Source: an uncultured Desulfatitalea sp.
Lineage (GTDB): Bacteria > Desulfobacterota > Desulfobacteria > Desulfobacterales > Desulfosarcinaceae
Length of the DNA: 64,000 bases
Direction: 5' to 3'
NCBI GenBank assembly: GCA_937868765.1
Contig: CALMNL010000010.1
Span: 124,001 to 188,000, forward strand
Part shown: piece after piece, positions 25,934 through 34,062 of the stretch
How positions within the stretch are numbered: the stretch's first letter is position 1
Layout of the letters: each line of letters opens with the position of its first letter
Program-made: the position numbers and the translations under genes
The notes under the pieces: generated by a model
Told to the model about the DNA's origin: nothing
The model's database searches: none
What the model saw: the letters and a program-made list of their open reading frames with translations, nothing else

Positions 25934-27436
25934 ATGCGGACCAAGCAAGATTACATCAACGGCCTTAAAAAAATGAAGCGCAATGTCTACTTCAACGGCG
26001 AGCGGATCGACCGCACGGACGAGCTGCAGATGGATTGTATCAACAACATCGGCACCACCTATGACGAAGCGGCGAAGCCGGAAAACCAGGATCTGCTGAC
26101 GGCCATCTCGCACCTGACCGGCCAGCGCATCAACCGCTTTACCCACATTCACCAGAACAAAGAGGATTTGCACAAGAAACAGGACATGACCCGCATGCTC
26201 TGCCAGAAGGTGGGGGGATGCATTCAGCGCTGTATGGGGGTAGACGCCGTCAATGCCATCTACAACGTTTCCCACGAGGCCGACAAAGGGAACAAGGGCG
26301 AAACCCAGTATCACGAGAACTTCAAGAAATGGCTGATTCGCTTTCAGACCGAAGATCTCATCGGCTGCTGCGCGCAGACCGACGTCAAGGGCGATCGCCT
26401 GCTGCGGCCGGCAGACCAGCCCAACCCGGGCGCCTATGTGCATATCAAGGAACGGCTCAAGGACGGCATTGTGGTGGAGGGATGCAAATTGCACATCTCC
26501 GAGGCCTCGGTGGCCGACGAGGTGCTGGTGGTGCCCACCCGTGCCCTGCGGCCCGAAGACAAGAATTATGCCGTGGCCTTTGCCGTTCCGGGGGACTGGG
26601 ATGGACTCAAGCAGGTGACCACCATCCACCGGTTCCGTCAGCGTGAGCATTTCAAACGCGGCTGGATGCCGGCCTCCACCGACTCCTACATGATCTTCGA
26701 AAACTGCTTCGTTCCCTGGGAGCGGGTCTTCCTGGCCGGCGAGTATCAGCATGGCGGGATCAATGCGCTGCTCTTCGCGCTGTTCCATCGCCACTCCTAC
26801 TCGGGCTGCAAACCGGCCATCGGCGATGTCATAATGGGTGCGGCCGCCCTGGCCGCCGAAGTCAACAACGTGCACAAGGCGTCCCATGTCCGCGAAAAAC
26901 TGTCCGAATTGATCATGGTCACCGAGTTGGGGTATGCCGCTGGTTATACCGCTTCGGATCTGGGCGGGCCAAGGGTCTATATGCCCGGCAAGGGGTTGGT
27001 GCCTTATGGGCCCGGTTCCTTCATCCCCCACTCGATTTACTGCAATGTGGGCCGCTGCCTGTCGGGCGAGGCGGTTTACCGCGAGGCGGAGATCCTCTGC
27101 GATATCGCCGGCGGCGTCGTGGCAACCTTCCCCCATGAGCGGGACTTCTTGAATCCAGAGACGCGCGATCTGCTCTTGAAATATACCAAGCGCAACCCGG
27201 ATATGCCCGTTGAAGATCAGGCCCAGTTCTGGCGTTATCTCGGCGACGTGTTATGCTCGGCCAAGGGCGGGATCCACAGCGTGGGCGGCTATCACGGGGG
27301 TGGGTCGCCCATCATGGAGCAGATTGCCATTACTTCCCAATACGACATCGAATCCCGCAAAAAGCTGGTACGCTACATCGCCGGGATGAGCGGTGGAGAT
27401 CGTGAAGCCCTGGCGCCCAAAGCCAAGAAGGAGTAA
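25934..27436 (+). CDS. 4-hydroxybutyryl-CoA dehydratase / vinylacetyl-CoA isomerase family enzyme
   Basis: A 500-residue flavin and [4Fe-4S] enzyme of the HpaB/AbfD fold. The cluster ligands of clostridial 4-hydroxybutyryl-CoA dehydratase (Cys99, Cys103, His292, Cys299) have counterparts with the same spacing: Cys96 and Cys100 in GGCIQRC, His285 and Cys292 in HRHSYSGC. This supports the dehydratase rather than a plain hydroxylase. ATG 25934 follows gagggaggg; an upstream ATG at 25907 has no ribosome site. No CoA transferase or ligase lies nearby, so the pathway (4-hydroxybutyrate or aminobutyrate use, or a related acyl-CoA) is open. A terminator follows. Confidence 0.88.
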   Translation: MRTKQDYINGLKKMKRNVYFNGERIDRTDELQMDCINNIGTTYDEAAKPENQDLLTAISHLTGQRINRFTHIHQNKEDLHKKQDMTRMLCQKVGGCIQRCMGVDAVNAIYNVSHEADKGNKGETQYHENFKKWLIRFQTEDLIGCCAQTDVKGDRLLRPADQPNPGAYVHIKERLKDGIVVEGCKLHISEASVADEVLVVPTRALRPEDKNYAVAFAVPGDWDGLKQVTTIHRFRQREHFKRGWMPASTDSYMIFENCFVPWERVFLAGEYQHGGINALLFALFHRHSYSGCKPAIGDVIMGAAALAAEVNNVHKASHVREKLSELIMVTELGYAAGYTASDLGGPRVYMPGKGLVPYGPGSFIPHSIYCNVGRCLSGEAVYREAEILCDIAGGVVATFPHERDFLNPETRDLLLKYTKRNPDMPVEDQAQFWRYLGDVLCSAKGGIHSVGGYHGGGSPIMEQIAITSQYDIESRKKLVRYIAGMSGGDREALAPKAKKE

Positions 27437-27461
27437 AAGTCGTCCCTGTCACAACAGCCAA

Positions 27462-27493
27462 AGCTCTCCGCGGCTTGCTGCGGGGAGCTTTTT
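27462..27493 (+). terminator. Rho-independent terminator after the dehydratase gene
   Basis: A ten-pair stem (agctctccgc with gcggggagct, one G-T pair) around an eight-base loop, followed by a run of T. It lies 25 bases past the stop and before the convergent LysE gene. Confidence 0.85.
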
Positions 27494-27503
27494 CTTTGTG
27501 AAA

Positions 27504-28139
27504 TCATTGCGCCAGTGCCCGCAGTCCGGCCAATGCAAAAACGCCGGCAAAGACCGCCAGGAAAGTCGCACAGGCGCCGATCATCCAGCGATAGACGCGA
27601 TCGCCGATGAAGCGGCCACCTTTCCAGATCATGGTCGAGACCGCCGAATACCAGCCCAGGTCGGCCAGGATGTGGCCGGTGAAGAAAAAGACAAGGCCCC
27701 AGGCGCCCTGGGCGAGACTATGGGTAATATAGCCCAGGCCGATGGTGACCCACCAGATGGACCAGTAGGGATTGGCGAGACTCAGCAGCGCGCCGGCAAC
27801 CACCAGATTCCTTCCCGCAGCCTGGTCTGTCGGAACATGCAGGGTCAGCTGCGGCAAGGCCCGGAACATGCCCCAGGACATCCAGACCAGCACGCCCGCT
27901 CCAATGAGCGACGTGGTGATGAAGACCGCCCGCGACTGCAAAACCGGCGCGAGGCCCACCACGATGGCACCGACCAGCGCCGCCTCCAGCAGCGCGTGTC
28001 CCAGAATCAGGAGCGGGCCGGCCATAAAGCCGCGGCGGGGGCTTTCACCGATGGTGACGGTCAGCAGCGGCCCGGGCATCAGAGCCCCCGAGAAAGCCAC
28101 CAGAAATGAGGTGGTAAAAATGGTCAGCAAGATTGGCAT
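27504..28139 (-). CDS. LysE/RhtB-family exporter
   Basis: A 211-residue membrane protein with about six hydrophobic segments. The N-terminal FSGALMPGPLLTVTIGESPRRGFMAGPLLILGHALLE is the LysE family signature (PGPxxxxxxxxxxxxGxxxGxxxxxGH). Such proteins export amino acids or similar small molecules. ATG 28139 is preferred over a TTG nine codons upstream. It stands alone, convergent with the dehydratase gene; substrate unknown. Confidence 0.85.
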   Translation of the reverse strand: MPILLTIFTTSFLVAFSGALMPGPLLTVTIGESPRRGFMAGPLLILGHALLEAALVGAIVVGLAPVLQSRAVFITTSLIGAGVLVWMSWGMFRALPQLTLHVPTDQAAGRNLVVAGALLSLANPYWSIWWVTIGLGYITHSLAQGAWGLVFFFTGHILADLGWYSAVSTMIWKGGRFIGDRVYRWMIGACATFLAVFAGVFALAGLRALAQ

Positions 28140-28291
28140 GGATCTATCGGCTTGATTAAGTGGCAATAATCATTTATGTTTCGGGCTATCTATAACAGCC
28201 GTACATTCAGGCCGTCAAGTTGGATCGATCTTGCGGCGCCAACTGCGGCATGAGCGAGCATCGGACGCGGCAATCCGGCGGAGGAAAGCAG

Positions 28292-29122
28292 ATGGATCTG
28301 AAGACCCTGGAAGATACCCCCCCTTGGGAGTGGCCCAAAGATACGGACAAGATGTTGCTTGATATCCTGCGCAAAGGCCGTATCGACGCGGCCGACCGCA
28401 TGCTTGCCGTTCAGCTTGCCGGTGAATCTACCGTCGTCAACGACGATCTGGCCCGGGCACTGCTCGTCGTGGCCCAGAACGATAAAGAGGACGATGAGGT
28501 GCGTGCCGCCGCGCTTATCGCCCTGGGGCCGGCTCTGGAGCAAGCCGATATGTTGGGGTTTGACGAAGAGGATGATATCGTCATCTCCGAAGAGCTCTTC
28601 CGGATGCTGCAGACGTCGCTGCAAAAGCTGTACATGAATCCGGATCTGCCCAAGGATATCCGGCGCGCCGTTCTGGAAGCCGCCGTTCGTGCGCCTCTGC
28701 AATGGCAGTATGAGGCGGTACGGGCCGCTTACGCCGGCAGTGACAATGACTGGCGCCTGACGGCTGTTTTCTGCATGGGCTACTTGGATGGTTTCAGTGC
28801 GCAGATCATGGAAGCCCTGGGCAGCGATGATCCTGACATCCACTACCACGCAGTCTGCGCGGCCGGCAACTGGGATGTCGATGCCGCCTGGCCGCACATA
28901 GCGTCCCTGGTCCGTTCGCAGGAGACCGAGAAAGAGCTGCGGATCGCCGCCATCGGCGCATTGGGCAGCATTCGCCCCGAAGCTTCGTCCGCGATTCTCA
29001 ATGAACTCATCGATTCTGAGGACGAGGATATCGTAGAGGCGGTTTTCGAAGCCCTGGCCATGTCCGGCGGTCTGGCTGAGTTCGAAGACGACGAATTCGA
29101 AGACGACGAAGAGAACTTCTAA
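28292..29122 (+). CDS. HEAT-repeat protein with acidic tail
   Basis: A 276-residue soluble protein. Repeated helical units such as DEVRAAALIALGPAL, DIRRAVLEAAVRAP, DWRLTAVFCMGYL, ELRIAAIGALGSIRPEA and DIVEAVFEALAMSG are HEAT-like repeats, followed by a strongly acidic end (EDDEFEDDEENF). ATG 28292 is fixed by ggaggaaag six bases upstream. The stop overlaps the convergent rho-like gene by four bases. A scaffold or protein-binding role is usual for such repeats; the partner is unknown. Confidence 0.8.
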   Translation: MDLKTLEDTPPWEWPKDTDKMLLDILRKGRIDAADRMLAVQLAGESTVVNDDLARALLVVAQNDKEDDEVRAAALIALGPALEQADMLGFDEEDDIVISEELFRMLQTSLQKLYMNPDLPKDIRRAVLEAAVRAPLQWQYEAVRAAYAGSDNDWRLTAVFCMGYLDGFSAQIMEALGSDDPDIHYHAVCAAGNWDVDAAWPHIASLVRSQETEKELRIAAIGALGSIRPEASSAILNELIDSEDEDIVEAVFEALAMSGGLAEFEDDEFEDDEENF

Positions 29123-30204
29123 TTCTCTTTCAGATATTCGAGAAAAGCGCCCATGGCGCTGATCACGTCCAGGTGGGCCAGGCCCCGGCGCACCTGGACG
29201 ATCTTTTTGTAAGCGTCGGCTTCCAGAAGCAACTCTTCCTTGCGCGTCCCCGACTGCTTTATGTCGATGGCCGGCCATATGCGCTGCTCGGCGCACGCCT
29301 GGCTCAGCACCAGGTCCATGTTGCCGGTGCCTTTGAACTCCTGGTAGATGATGTCGTCCATGCGGCTGCCGGTATCCACCAGGATGGTGGCGATGATGGT
29401 CAACGATCCGCCGTTTTCCAGGTTGCGCGCGGCACCGAAGAGTTGACGGGGAATTTCCAGAGCATTGGTCGCCAGACCGCCCGTCATGGTGCGGCCATGG
29501 CTGGGTGTGTCGGTATTGAAGGCTCGGGCCATGCGGGTGAGCGAGTCGATGAAGACCACGGCATCCTGGCCTGCCTCGGTGCAGCGGATGGCCGTATTCA
29601 TGGCCAAACGTGTGATGCGCATGTGCTGGGCGATGCTCTGGTCGGCCGAGGAGTAGAGCACGCGGGCCTTCTTTACTCCCCGGCGGAAGTCGGTGACCTC
29701 CTCGGGACGTTCGTCCACCAAGAGGATGAACACCGTAGCGTCTGGGTGATTGGCGGTAATCGCATTGGCCATATGCTGGAGAATGGTGGTCTTGCCCGAT
29801 TTGGGCGGTGCGATGATCAGACCACGCTGCCCCCGCCCGATGGGTACGATATGGTCCAGGGCTTTGCCCATGAGGTCTTGGGGGCTGCGGGACAAGACGA
29901 ACCGCTGGGTGGGGTTGATGCTTACTTGGGCTTGCAGGGGCACGACGCGTGCAAATTCGGCCGCCGGCCGGTTGCCGATGGCGTCGATGACGCTGAGCTT
30001 CAAATTGGCGGCTTTGGCGCTTCCCGGAACGCCCTTTCCGGTGATGAACGCTCCCTCCCGCAATCCATGCGCTTGGATCAGGGGCGCCGGCACGTAGGTG
30101 TCGGCCGGATTCGACTGGTAGTTGCTCTCGATGCTTCGCAGGAAGCCGAAGCCTTTATCCAGGATTTCAAGATGTCCGCTGACAGGTTTCAAAATGGGCC
30201 TCAA
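29119..30204 (-). CDS. Short Rho-like transcription termination factor
   Basis: About 361 residues against about 420 for Rho. The N-terminus corresponds to the cold-shock RNA-binding domain (SGHLEILDKGFGFLRS); the preceding helical domain of Rho is absent. The ATPase core has P-loop APPKSGKTT, VDERPEEVTD, Walker B VVFIDSLTRMARAFN, Q-loop MTGGLATNAL (usually SGGVDxNAL) and RSGTRKEELL-like QSGTRKEELL. The start is not canonical: TTG 30204 or CTG 30213; no ATG is available. It lies 25 bases after the small partner gene, in the parA-like operon. It may be the only Rho or a divergent second copy; the window cannot tell. Confidence 0.85.
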   Translation of the reverse strand: MRPILKPVSGHLEILDKGFGFLRSIESNYQSNPADTYVPAPLIQAHGLREGAFITGKGVPGSAKAANLKLSVIDAIGNRPAAEFARVVPLQAQVSINPTQRFVLSRSPQDLMGKALDHIVPIGRGQRGLIIAPPKSGKTTILQHMANAITANHPDATVFILLVDERPEEVTDFRRGVKKARVLYSSADQSIAQHMRITRLAMNTAIRCTEAGQDAVVFIDSLTRMARAFNTDTPSHGRTMTGGLATNALEIPRQLFGAARNLENGGSLTIIATILVDTGSRMDDIIYQEFKGTGNMDLVLSQACAEQRIWPAIDIKQSGTRKEELLLEADAYKKIVQVRRGLAHLDVISAMGAFLEYLKEN

Positions 30205-30229
30205 TGTTTTCAGGTCTATTCCGGTGTAA

Positions 30230-30532
30230 TCAATGACGTTGCTTTTTCAAGGCTTTCAGGATGAGGCTGGCCTCACCGGCCTCCAGATCCTCCAGAGCGA
30301 AGAGCAGTGCGGCCTCGAGCAGGGCTGACTTGTTTTCGATGGCGATGCCCGCCAACTTCATCTGGTGAAAGTGACGGTTGAAACGTTCAAGCAGCGTTTC
30401 GGACAAGTAAAAACCGGCCTTCTTTTTCGGAACGGATTTGCCCGGCACCGGTGCACGCATGGCCGTGGAAACGGCGTCTAAATCGAGATCTTCAAAAAAA
30501 TCTGGGGGCTTGTTGTGCTCGGATGCCGTCAT
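30230..30532 (-). CDS. Small putative DNA-binding partner of ParA-like protein
   Basis: A 100-residue protein whose start overlaps the end of the ParA-like gene by 41 bases. After a disordered, acidic N-terminus, KKKAGFYLSETLLERFNRHFHQMKLAGIAIENKSALLEAALLFALEDL reads as a short strand followed by two helices, the layout of ribbon-helix-helix proteins that pair with ParA in plasmids. ATG 30532 is the only start that keeps this region without running back through the ParA frame. Fold assignment is inference. Confidence 0.7.
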   Translation of the reverse strand: MTASEHNKPPDFFEDLDLDAVSTAMRAPVPGKSVPKKKAGFYLSETLLERFNRHFHQMKLAGIAIENKSALLEAALLFALEDLEAGEASLILKALKKQRH

Positions 30533-31286
30533 CGATAAGCCTCCTGCTGAGTTTGCGGTAATCTTCGGCGCCGGTGGCGCGTGAATCGAATTCGAAAATG
30601 GTTTTCCCGTCGGCCGGCGCTTCGGACAAGCGCACATTATAGCGGATGGGATCGCAGATCTGCCGGGTGAAGAGGCGTTTGAGCTTGTGGTACAAATCGA
30701 TGCTCTGTCGCGTGCGGCGGTCGAAGAGGGTCGGCAGTACATACTTTAAGGCCAGCTGGTTGTTCTGCTTCTGGGCCGATACCAGGTACTGGAAAAATGT
30801 CTTCAGGCCTTCCAGCGCCGGTGCCTGCAGCGAGACCGGGCAGAGCACCTCCTGGGCTGCCATCAGGATATTCACGCTGAGCAGGTCCCAGCCCGGCGCA
30901 CAATCGAAAATCAGAAAGTCCAGCGAATCACCTTTGGGCACGATGGACTGGCTGAGCAGGGCATGGCGCCGCTCCCGGGACTGCTCGCCCAGCCAATTTT
31001 TGAGTTCCACGAGTTTGATGCCGCCGGCCAGGATCCACAGATTCTCCCGTGCCGGGCAAACCGCCTCTTTTTTAAGCACCGTTTCACCCTTGGCGTTGCG
31101 GCCGGTGATAAATTCATACAGACCGTATGCGGGTTTGACCCCCAGGAATTTGGCCACCTGGTCCTGGGTATCGCAATCCACCAGTAGCACCCGTTGCCCC
31201 TGCAGGGCCAGATCATGGGCCAGATTGACGGCGGTAGTTGTTTTGCCTACCCCGCCCTTGGCCATGGCCACCGCTATTTTGCGCAT
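30492..31286 (-). CDS. ParA/MinD-family ATPase
   Basis: A 264-residue ATPase. The deviant Walker A is KGGVGKTTTAVNLAHDLA at residues 10-27, with the signature Lys at 10; LLVDCDTQDQVAKFLG and FLIFDCAPGWDLLS follow. It is distinct from the second ParA in this window, which has the normal Soj sequence DCDPQANAT. Here it is followed by a small putative DNA-binding protein and a Rho-like gene rather than by ParB. It may position a protein or DNA cargo. Repeated half-sites lie just upstream. Confidence 0.88.
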   Translation of the reverse strand: MRKIAVAMAKGGVGKTTTAVNLAHDLALQGQRVLLVDCDTQDQVAKFLGVKPAYGLYEFITGRNAKGETVLKKEAVCPARENLWILAGGIKLVELKNWLGEQSRERRHALLSQSIVPKGDSLDFLIFDCAPGWDLLSVNILMAAQEVLCPVSLQAPALEGLKTFFQYLVSAQKQNNQLALKYVLPTLFDRRTRQSIDLYHKLKRLFTRQICDPIRYNVRLSEAPADGKTIFEFDSRATGAEDYRKLSRRLIDDGIRAQQAPRFF

Positions 31287-31331
31287 GAATGGGTCCTTTT
31301 TATAGGAAGCTGTGCTTGGAGAATGATCTTA

Positions 31332-31363
31332 TCGGATATATAAGTATAGATCCGAATATCCGA
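31332..31363. promoter_or_regulatory. Three ATCCGA half-sites upstream of parA-like operon
   Basis: tcggat at 31332-31337, atccga at 31350-31355 and atccga at 31358-31363 give one inverted and two direct copies; the outer pair extends to eight bases (tcggatat / atatccga). They lie 46-77 bases before the ParA-like ATG. Autoregulation or a centromere-like function by the small partner protein is inferred. Confidence 0.45.
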
Positions 31364-31484
31364 AAGGCAGAACAGGTGAATTCTTCTATTCGACCAATAC
31401 TCCATTAAACGGACCAAAACAAGCTCTTTTTGCAAGCCCGTATTTCCTGTTATAAGAGGGAAACCCCTCCCCAAAAAGGAAGTC

Positions 31485-31880
31485 ATGTCAATGGCCGGGA
31501 AAAAAACGAGGCTTACCACAAAGGAGTTCGATGCCATCGTACAACAGGCCATCGAGCGGATCCCCGAAGAGATGCGCCGGCATCTGGAGAATATCATGAT
31601 CTCGGTGCAAAGGCGTCCCAGTGCAGAGATGCTGGCTGAGTTGGATATGGGGCCCGATGAGACGCTGTTCGGTATTTACTGGGGTGTGCCGCTGCCCGAA
31701 CGTTTGGTGACCGAACCGCCGCTTTACCCGGACACGATTTTTCTTTTTCAGGAACCTTTGGAGCAGTTTTGCAGGAGCCGGGAAGAGTTGGTGGAAGAGA
31801 TCGAAATCACCGTTGCCCATGAGATCGCCCACGCACTTGGCTTGAGTGACGAAGAATTGGACGATCTGGGGTACGGGTAG
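31485..31880 (+). CDS. Small zincin-like metallopeptidase family protein
   Basis: A 131-residue soluble protein. VAHEIAHALGLSDEELDDLGYG at the C-terminus carries HExxHxxG-(S)D, the zinc site of the small bacterial metallopeptidase family (related to Acel_2062-type minizincins). GIYWGVPLPER is also shared with that family. ATG 31485 follows aaaaggaa. It converges with prfC, 17 bases apart. Substrate unknown. Confidence 0.85.
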   Translation: MSMAGKKTRLTTKEFDAIVQQAIERIPEEMRRHLENIMISVQRRPSAEMLAELDMGPDETLFGIYWGVPLPERLVTEPPLYPDTIFLFQEPLEQFCRSREELVEEIEITVAHEIAHALGLSDEELDDLGYG

Positions 31881-31897
31881 CAAAAGAGGAACCGTCC

Positions 31898-33493
31898 TCA
31901 TTGATGCTCGCGAGTCTTGAGCAAAGTCACCTGGGGCCACTGCTCGGCAATGTGGGCCACCCACCACATGCTGGGCGCGAGATATGCCAGATTGCCGTCT
32001 GCGTCCAACGCCAGGCTGGCCTGGTTGGCCTTCTGAAACTCCGCCAGTCTCTTCTTGTCATCGCAGGCGATCCAGCGGGCCGTGGCATATGCCACCGGCT
32101 CATAGACCGCCTCGACGCCATACTCGGCCTGCAGGCGAGCGATGGTGACATCGAATTGCAGTACACCTACGGCCCCCAAGATATAGTCATTGCCCAACAA
32201 GGGTCTGAAGAGTTGTACGGCGCCCTCTTCGGCCAACTGGGTCAACCCCTTTTGGAGTTGTTTGGCCTTCAATGCGGTTTTCAGGCGTACCCGCCGGAAG
32301 TGTTCGGGGGCGAAATTGGGAATGCCGGTGTATTTCAGCGGCTCTTTCTCCGAAAAGGTGTCGCCGATCTTGATGGTGCCATGGTTGTGAATGCCGATGA
32401 TGTCTCCCGGCCACGCCTCATCCACGGCCGTGCGGTCCTGGGCCATGAAGATGATGGGGTTGGCGATGACCAGGTCTTTGCCCAGGCGATGGTGGCGCAC
32501 GCGCATACCCCGGGTGAAACGGCCGGAGCAGATGCGCAGGAAGGCCAGGCGATCGCGGTGGGCCGGGTCCATGTTGGCCTGAATTTTAAAGACAAAGCCG
32601 GAAAAGGCAGTTTCTTCGGGTACCACCAGGCGGGTGGTGGTGGCCCGGGGCAGGGGGCCCGGGGCGATCTCCACGAAGGTATCGAGCATTTCGCGCACGC
32701 CGAAATTGTTGATGGCGCTCCCGAAAAAGACGGGAGTTTGACTCCCCTTGCGATAAGCCTGCAAATCAAAGGGGTCGGCGGCACCCTCCAGCAGGGCCAC
32801 CTCTTCGCGCAGTTCATCGGCCTGGCTTTCCAGAAACCGGTCCAACAACGGATCGGATAGATCGCGAATGGTGATCACATCGTCGCTGAGTCGATCCTGG
32901 CCCGGTGTGAAAAGGCAAAGTTCCTTGCGGTAGAGGTTGTAGGTGCCGCGAAAGCGCTTGCCCATGCCGATGGGCCAGGTCAGGGGGGCGCATTCGATCT
33001 GAAGGCGATCTTCGATATCGGCAAGGACATCCAGCGGTGCTATGCCCTCGCGGTCCAGTTTGTTGATGAAGGTCAGAATGGGGGTGTTGCGCATGCGGCA
33101 CACCTCCATCAGCTTGAGGGTCTGGGGCTCGACCCCTTTGCCGCTGTCGATGACCATCACCGCGCTGTCCACGGCCGTGAGCACGCGGTAGGTGTCTTCC
33201 GAAAAATCCTGATGGCCGGGGGTATCCAGCAGATTGATCTCGTAATCGCGGTAATTGAACTTCATTACCGAACTGGTGACCGAGATGCCGCGCTCCTGTT
33301 CGATGGCCATCCAATCGCTGGTGGCGTGCCGGCCGGCCTTGCGTGCCTTGACGGCGCCGGCCATCTGGATGGCGCCGCCGAAAAGGAGCAGCTTTTCCGT
33401 GAGGGTCGTTTTGCCGGCATCCGGGTGGCTGATGATGCCGAAGGTGCGACGGCGAGCGATCTGCGAATTGATATTGGTGTTTTCCGATGACAT
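31898..33493 (-). CDS. prfC: Peptide chain release factor 3
   Basis: A 531-residue translational GTPase that recycles release factors 1 and 2. G1 is [10 protein letters not shown]3 is [15 protein letters not shown]4 is NKLD; the RF3-specific segment [23 protein letters not shown] is clear and the length is that of RF3. ATG 33493 is preferred over a TTG eleven codons upstream; neither has a strong ribosome site. It is divergent from the arsR gene. Confidence 0.95.
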   Translation of the reverse strand: MSSENTNINSQIARRRTFGIISHPDAGKTTLTEKLLLFGGAIQMAGAVKARKAGRHATSDWMAIEQERGISVTSSVMKFNYRDYEINLLDTPGHQDFSEDTYRVLTAVDSAVMVIDSGKGVEPQTLKLMEVCRMRNTPILTFINKLDREGIAPLDVLADIEDRLQIECAPLTWPIGMGKRFRGTYNLYRKELCLFTPGQDRLSDDVITIRDLSDPLLDRFLESQADELREEVALLEGAADPFDLQAYRKGSQTPVFFGSAINNFGVREMLDTFVEIAPGPLPRATTTRLVVPEETAFSGFVFKIQANMDPAHRDRLAFLRICSGRFTRGMRVRHHRLGKDLVIANPIIFMAQDRTAVDEAWPGDIIGIHNHGTIKIGDTFSEKEPLKYTGIPNFAPEHFRRVRLKTALKAKQLQKGLTQLAEEGAVQLFRPLLGNDYILGAVGVLQFDVTIARLQAEYGVEAVYEPVAYATARWIACDDKKRLAEFQKANQASLALDADGNLAYLAPSMWWVAHIAEQWPQVTLLKTREHQ

Positions 33494-33558
33494 AGACCGC
33501 GCAGAATCAACGATTTTCCACAACAAGTCAATTAAAAATTAGCCGGGATACAATTCTC

Positions 33559-33602
33559 TTGACCTGTTCGTATAAATTCTATATATCGCCAAATAACGAT
33601 AT
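33559..33602 (+). promoter_or_regulatory. arsR promoter with overlapping operator-like inverted repeat
   Basis: TTGACC at 33559, a 17-base spacer and TATATC at 33582 form a sigma-70-like promoter. The inverted repeat atatcg (33583-33588) / cgatat (33597-33602) overlaps the -10 box and the area just before the ribosome site (ggagg). This is the layout of an autorepressed ArsR promoter. Confidence 0.6.
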
Positions 33603-33611
33603 GGAGGCAGC

Positions 33612-33968
33612 ATGCGGGAATTTATAAAAGTGATGAAAGCCCTGTCCGATCCCAATCGGGTCAAGATCATTAAGATGCTCCAGAGACGAGTGCTGTGCGT
33701 CTGCGAAATCCGGGTGGCGCTCGGCCTGGCCCAATCCACCGCCAGCAAGCATCTAAAAATCCTGGAGGATGCCGGATTGATTGAATACGCCAAGGAAGGT
33801 CTGTGGGTCAACTACCGACTGGCCGATGGCGCCAAGAGTCCCTATGTGGCCAGTCTGTTAGGCAACCTGCGTCATTGGCTGGAGGAGGACGCCGAGGTGC
33901 AGCGCCTTGCGCAGCGGCTTCCGGAAATAAAGCGGGAGGTTATCTGCGGTGCCTCACAAAATCGATGA
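33612..33968 (+). CDS. arsR: ArsR-family transcriptional regulator
   Basis: A 118-residue winged-helix repressor. VMKALSDPNRVKIIKMLQRR then VLCVCEIRVALGLAQSTASKHLKILEDAGLIEYAKEGLWVNYRL is the ArsR helix-turn-helix. The metal-site pattern CVC (residues 32-34, in VLCVCE) matches the ELCVCDL site that binds As(III) in ArsR, and another Cys lies near the C-terminus (EVICGAS). It heads a cluster with ArsP-type permease and ACR3, supporting arsenic response. Confidence 0.92.
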   Translation: MREFIKVMKALSDPNRVKIIKMLQRRVLCVCEIRVALGLAQSTASKHLKILEDAGLIEYAKEGLWVNYRLADGAKSPYVASLLGNLRHWLEEDAEVQRLAQRLPEIKREVICGASQNR

Positions 33969-34062
33969 ATGGCGATGTAGGAACTTGACGAGCCGGCGAA
34001 ATTCGAGCGGGATACCTGGTCTCGCCTGTTAATATTTAATTTTGCAGGATTGGAGGCAGTCT

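Noticed and set aside
31898-33526. Longer prfC start at TTG 33526
   Set aside because: The extra 11 residues are unlike RF3 and there is no ribosome site; ATG 33493 gives the family length.
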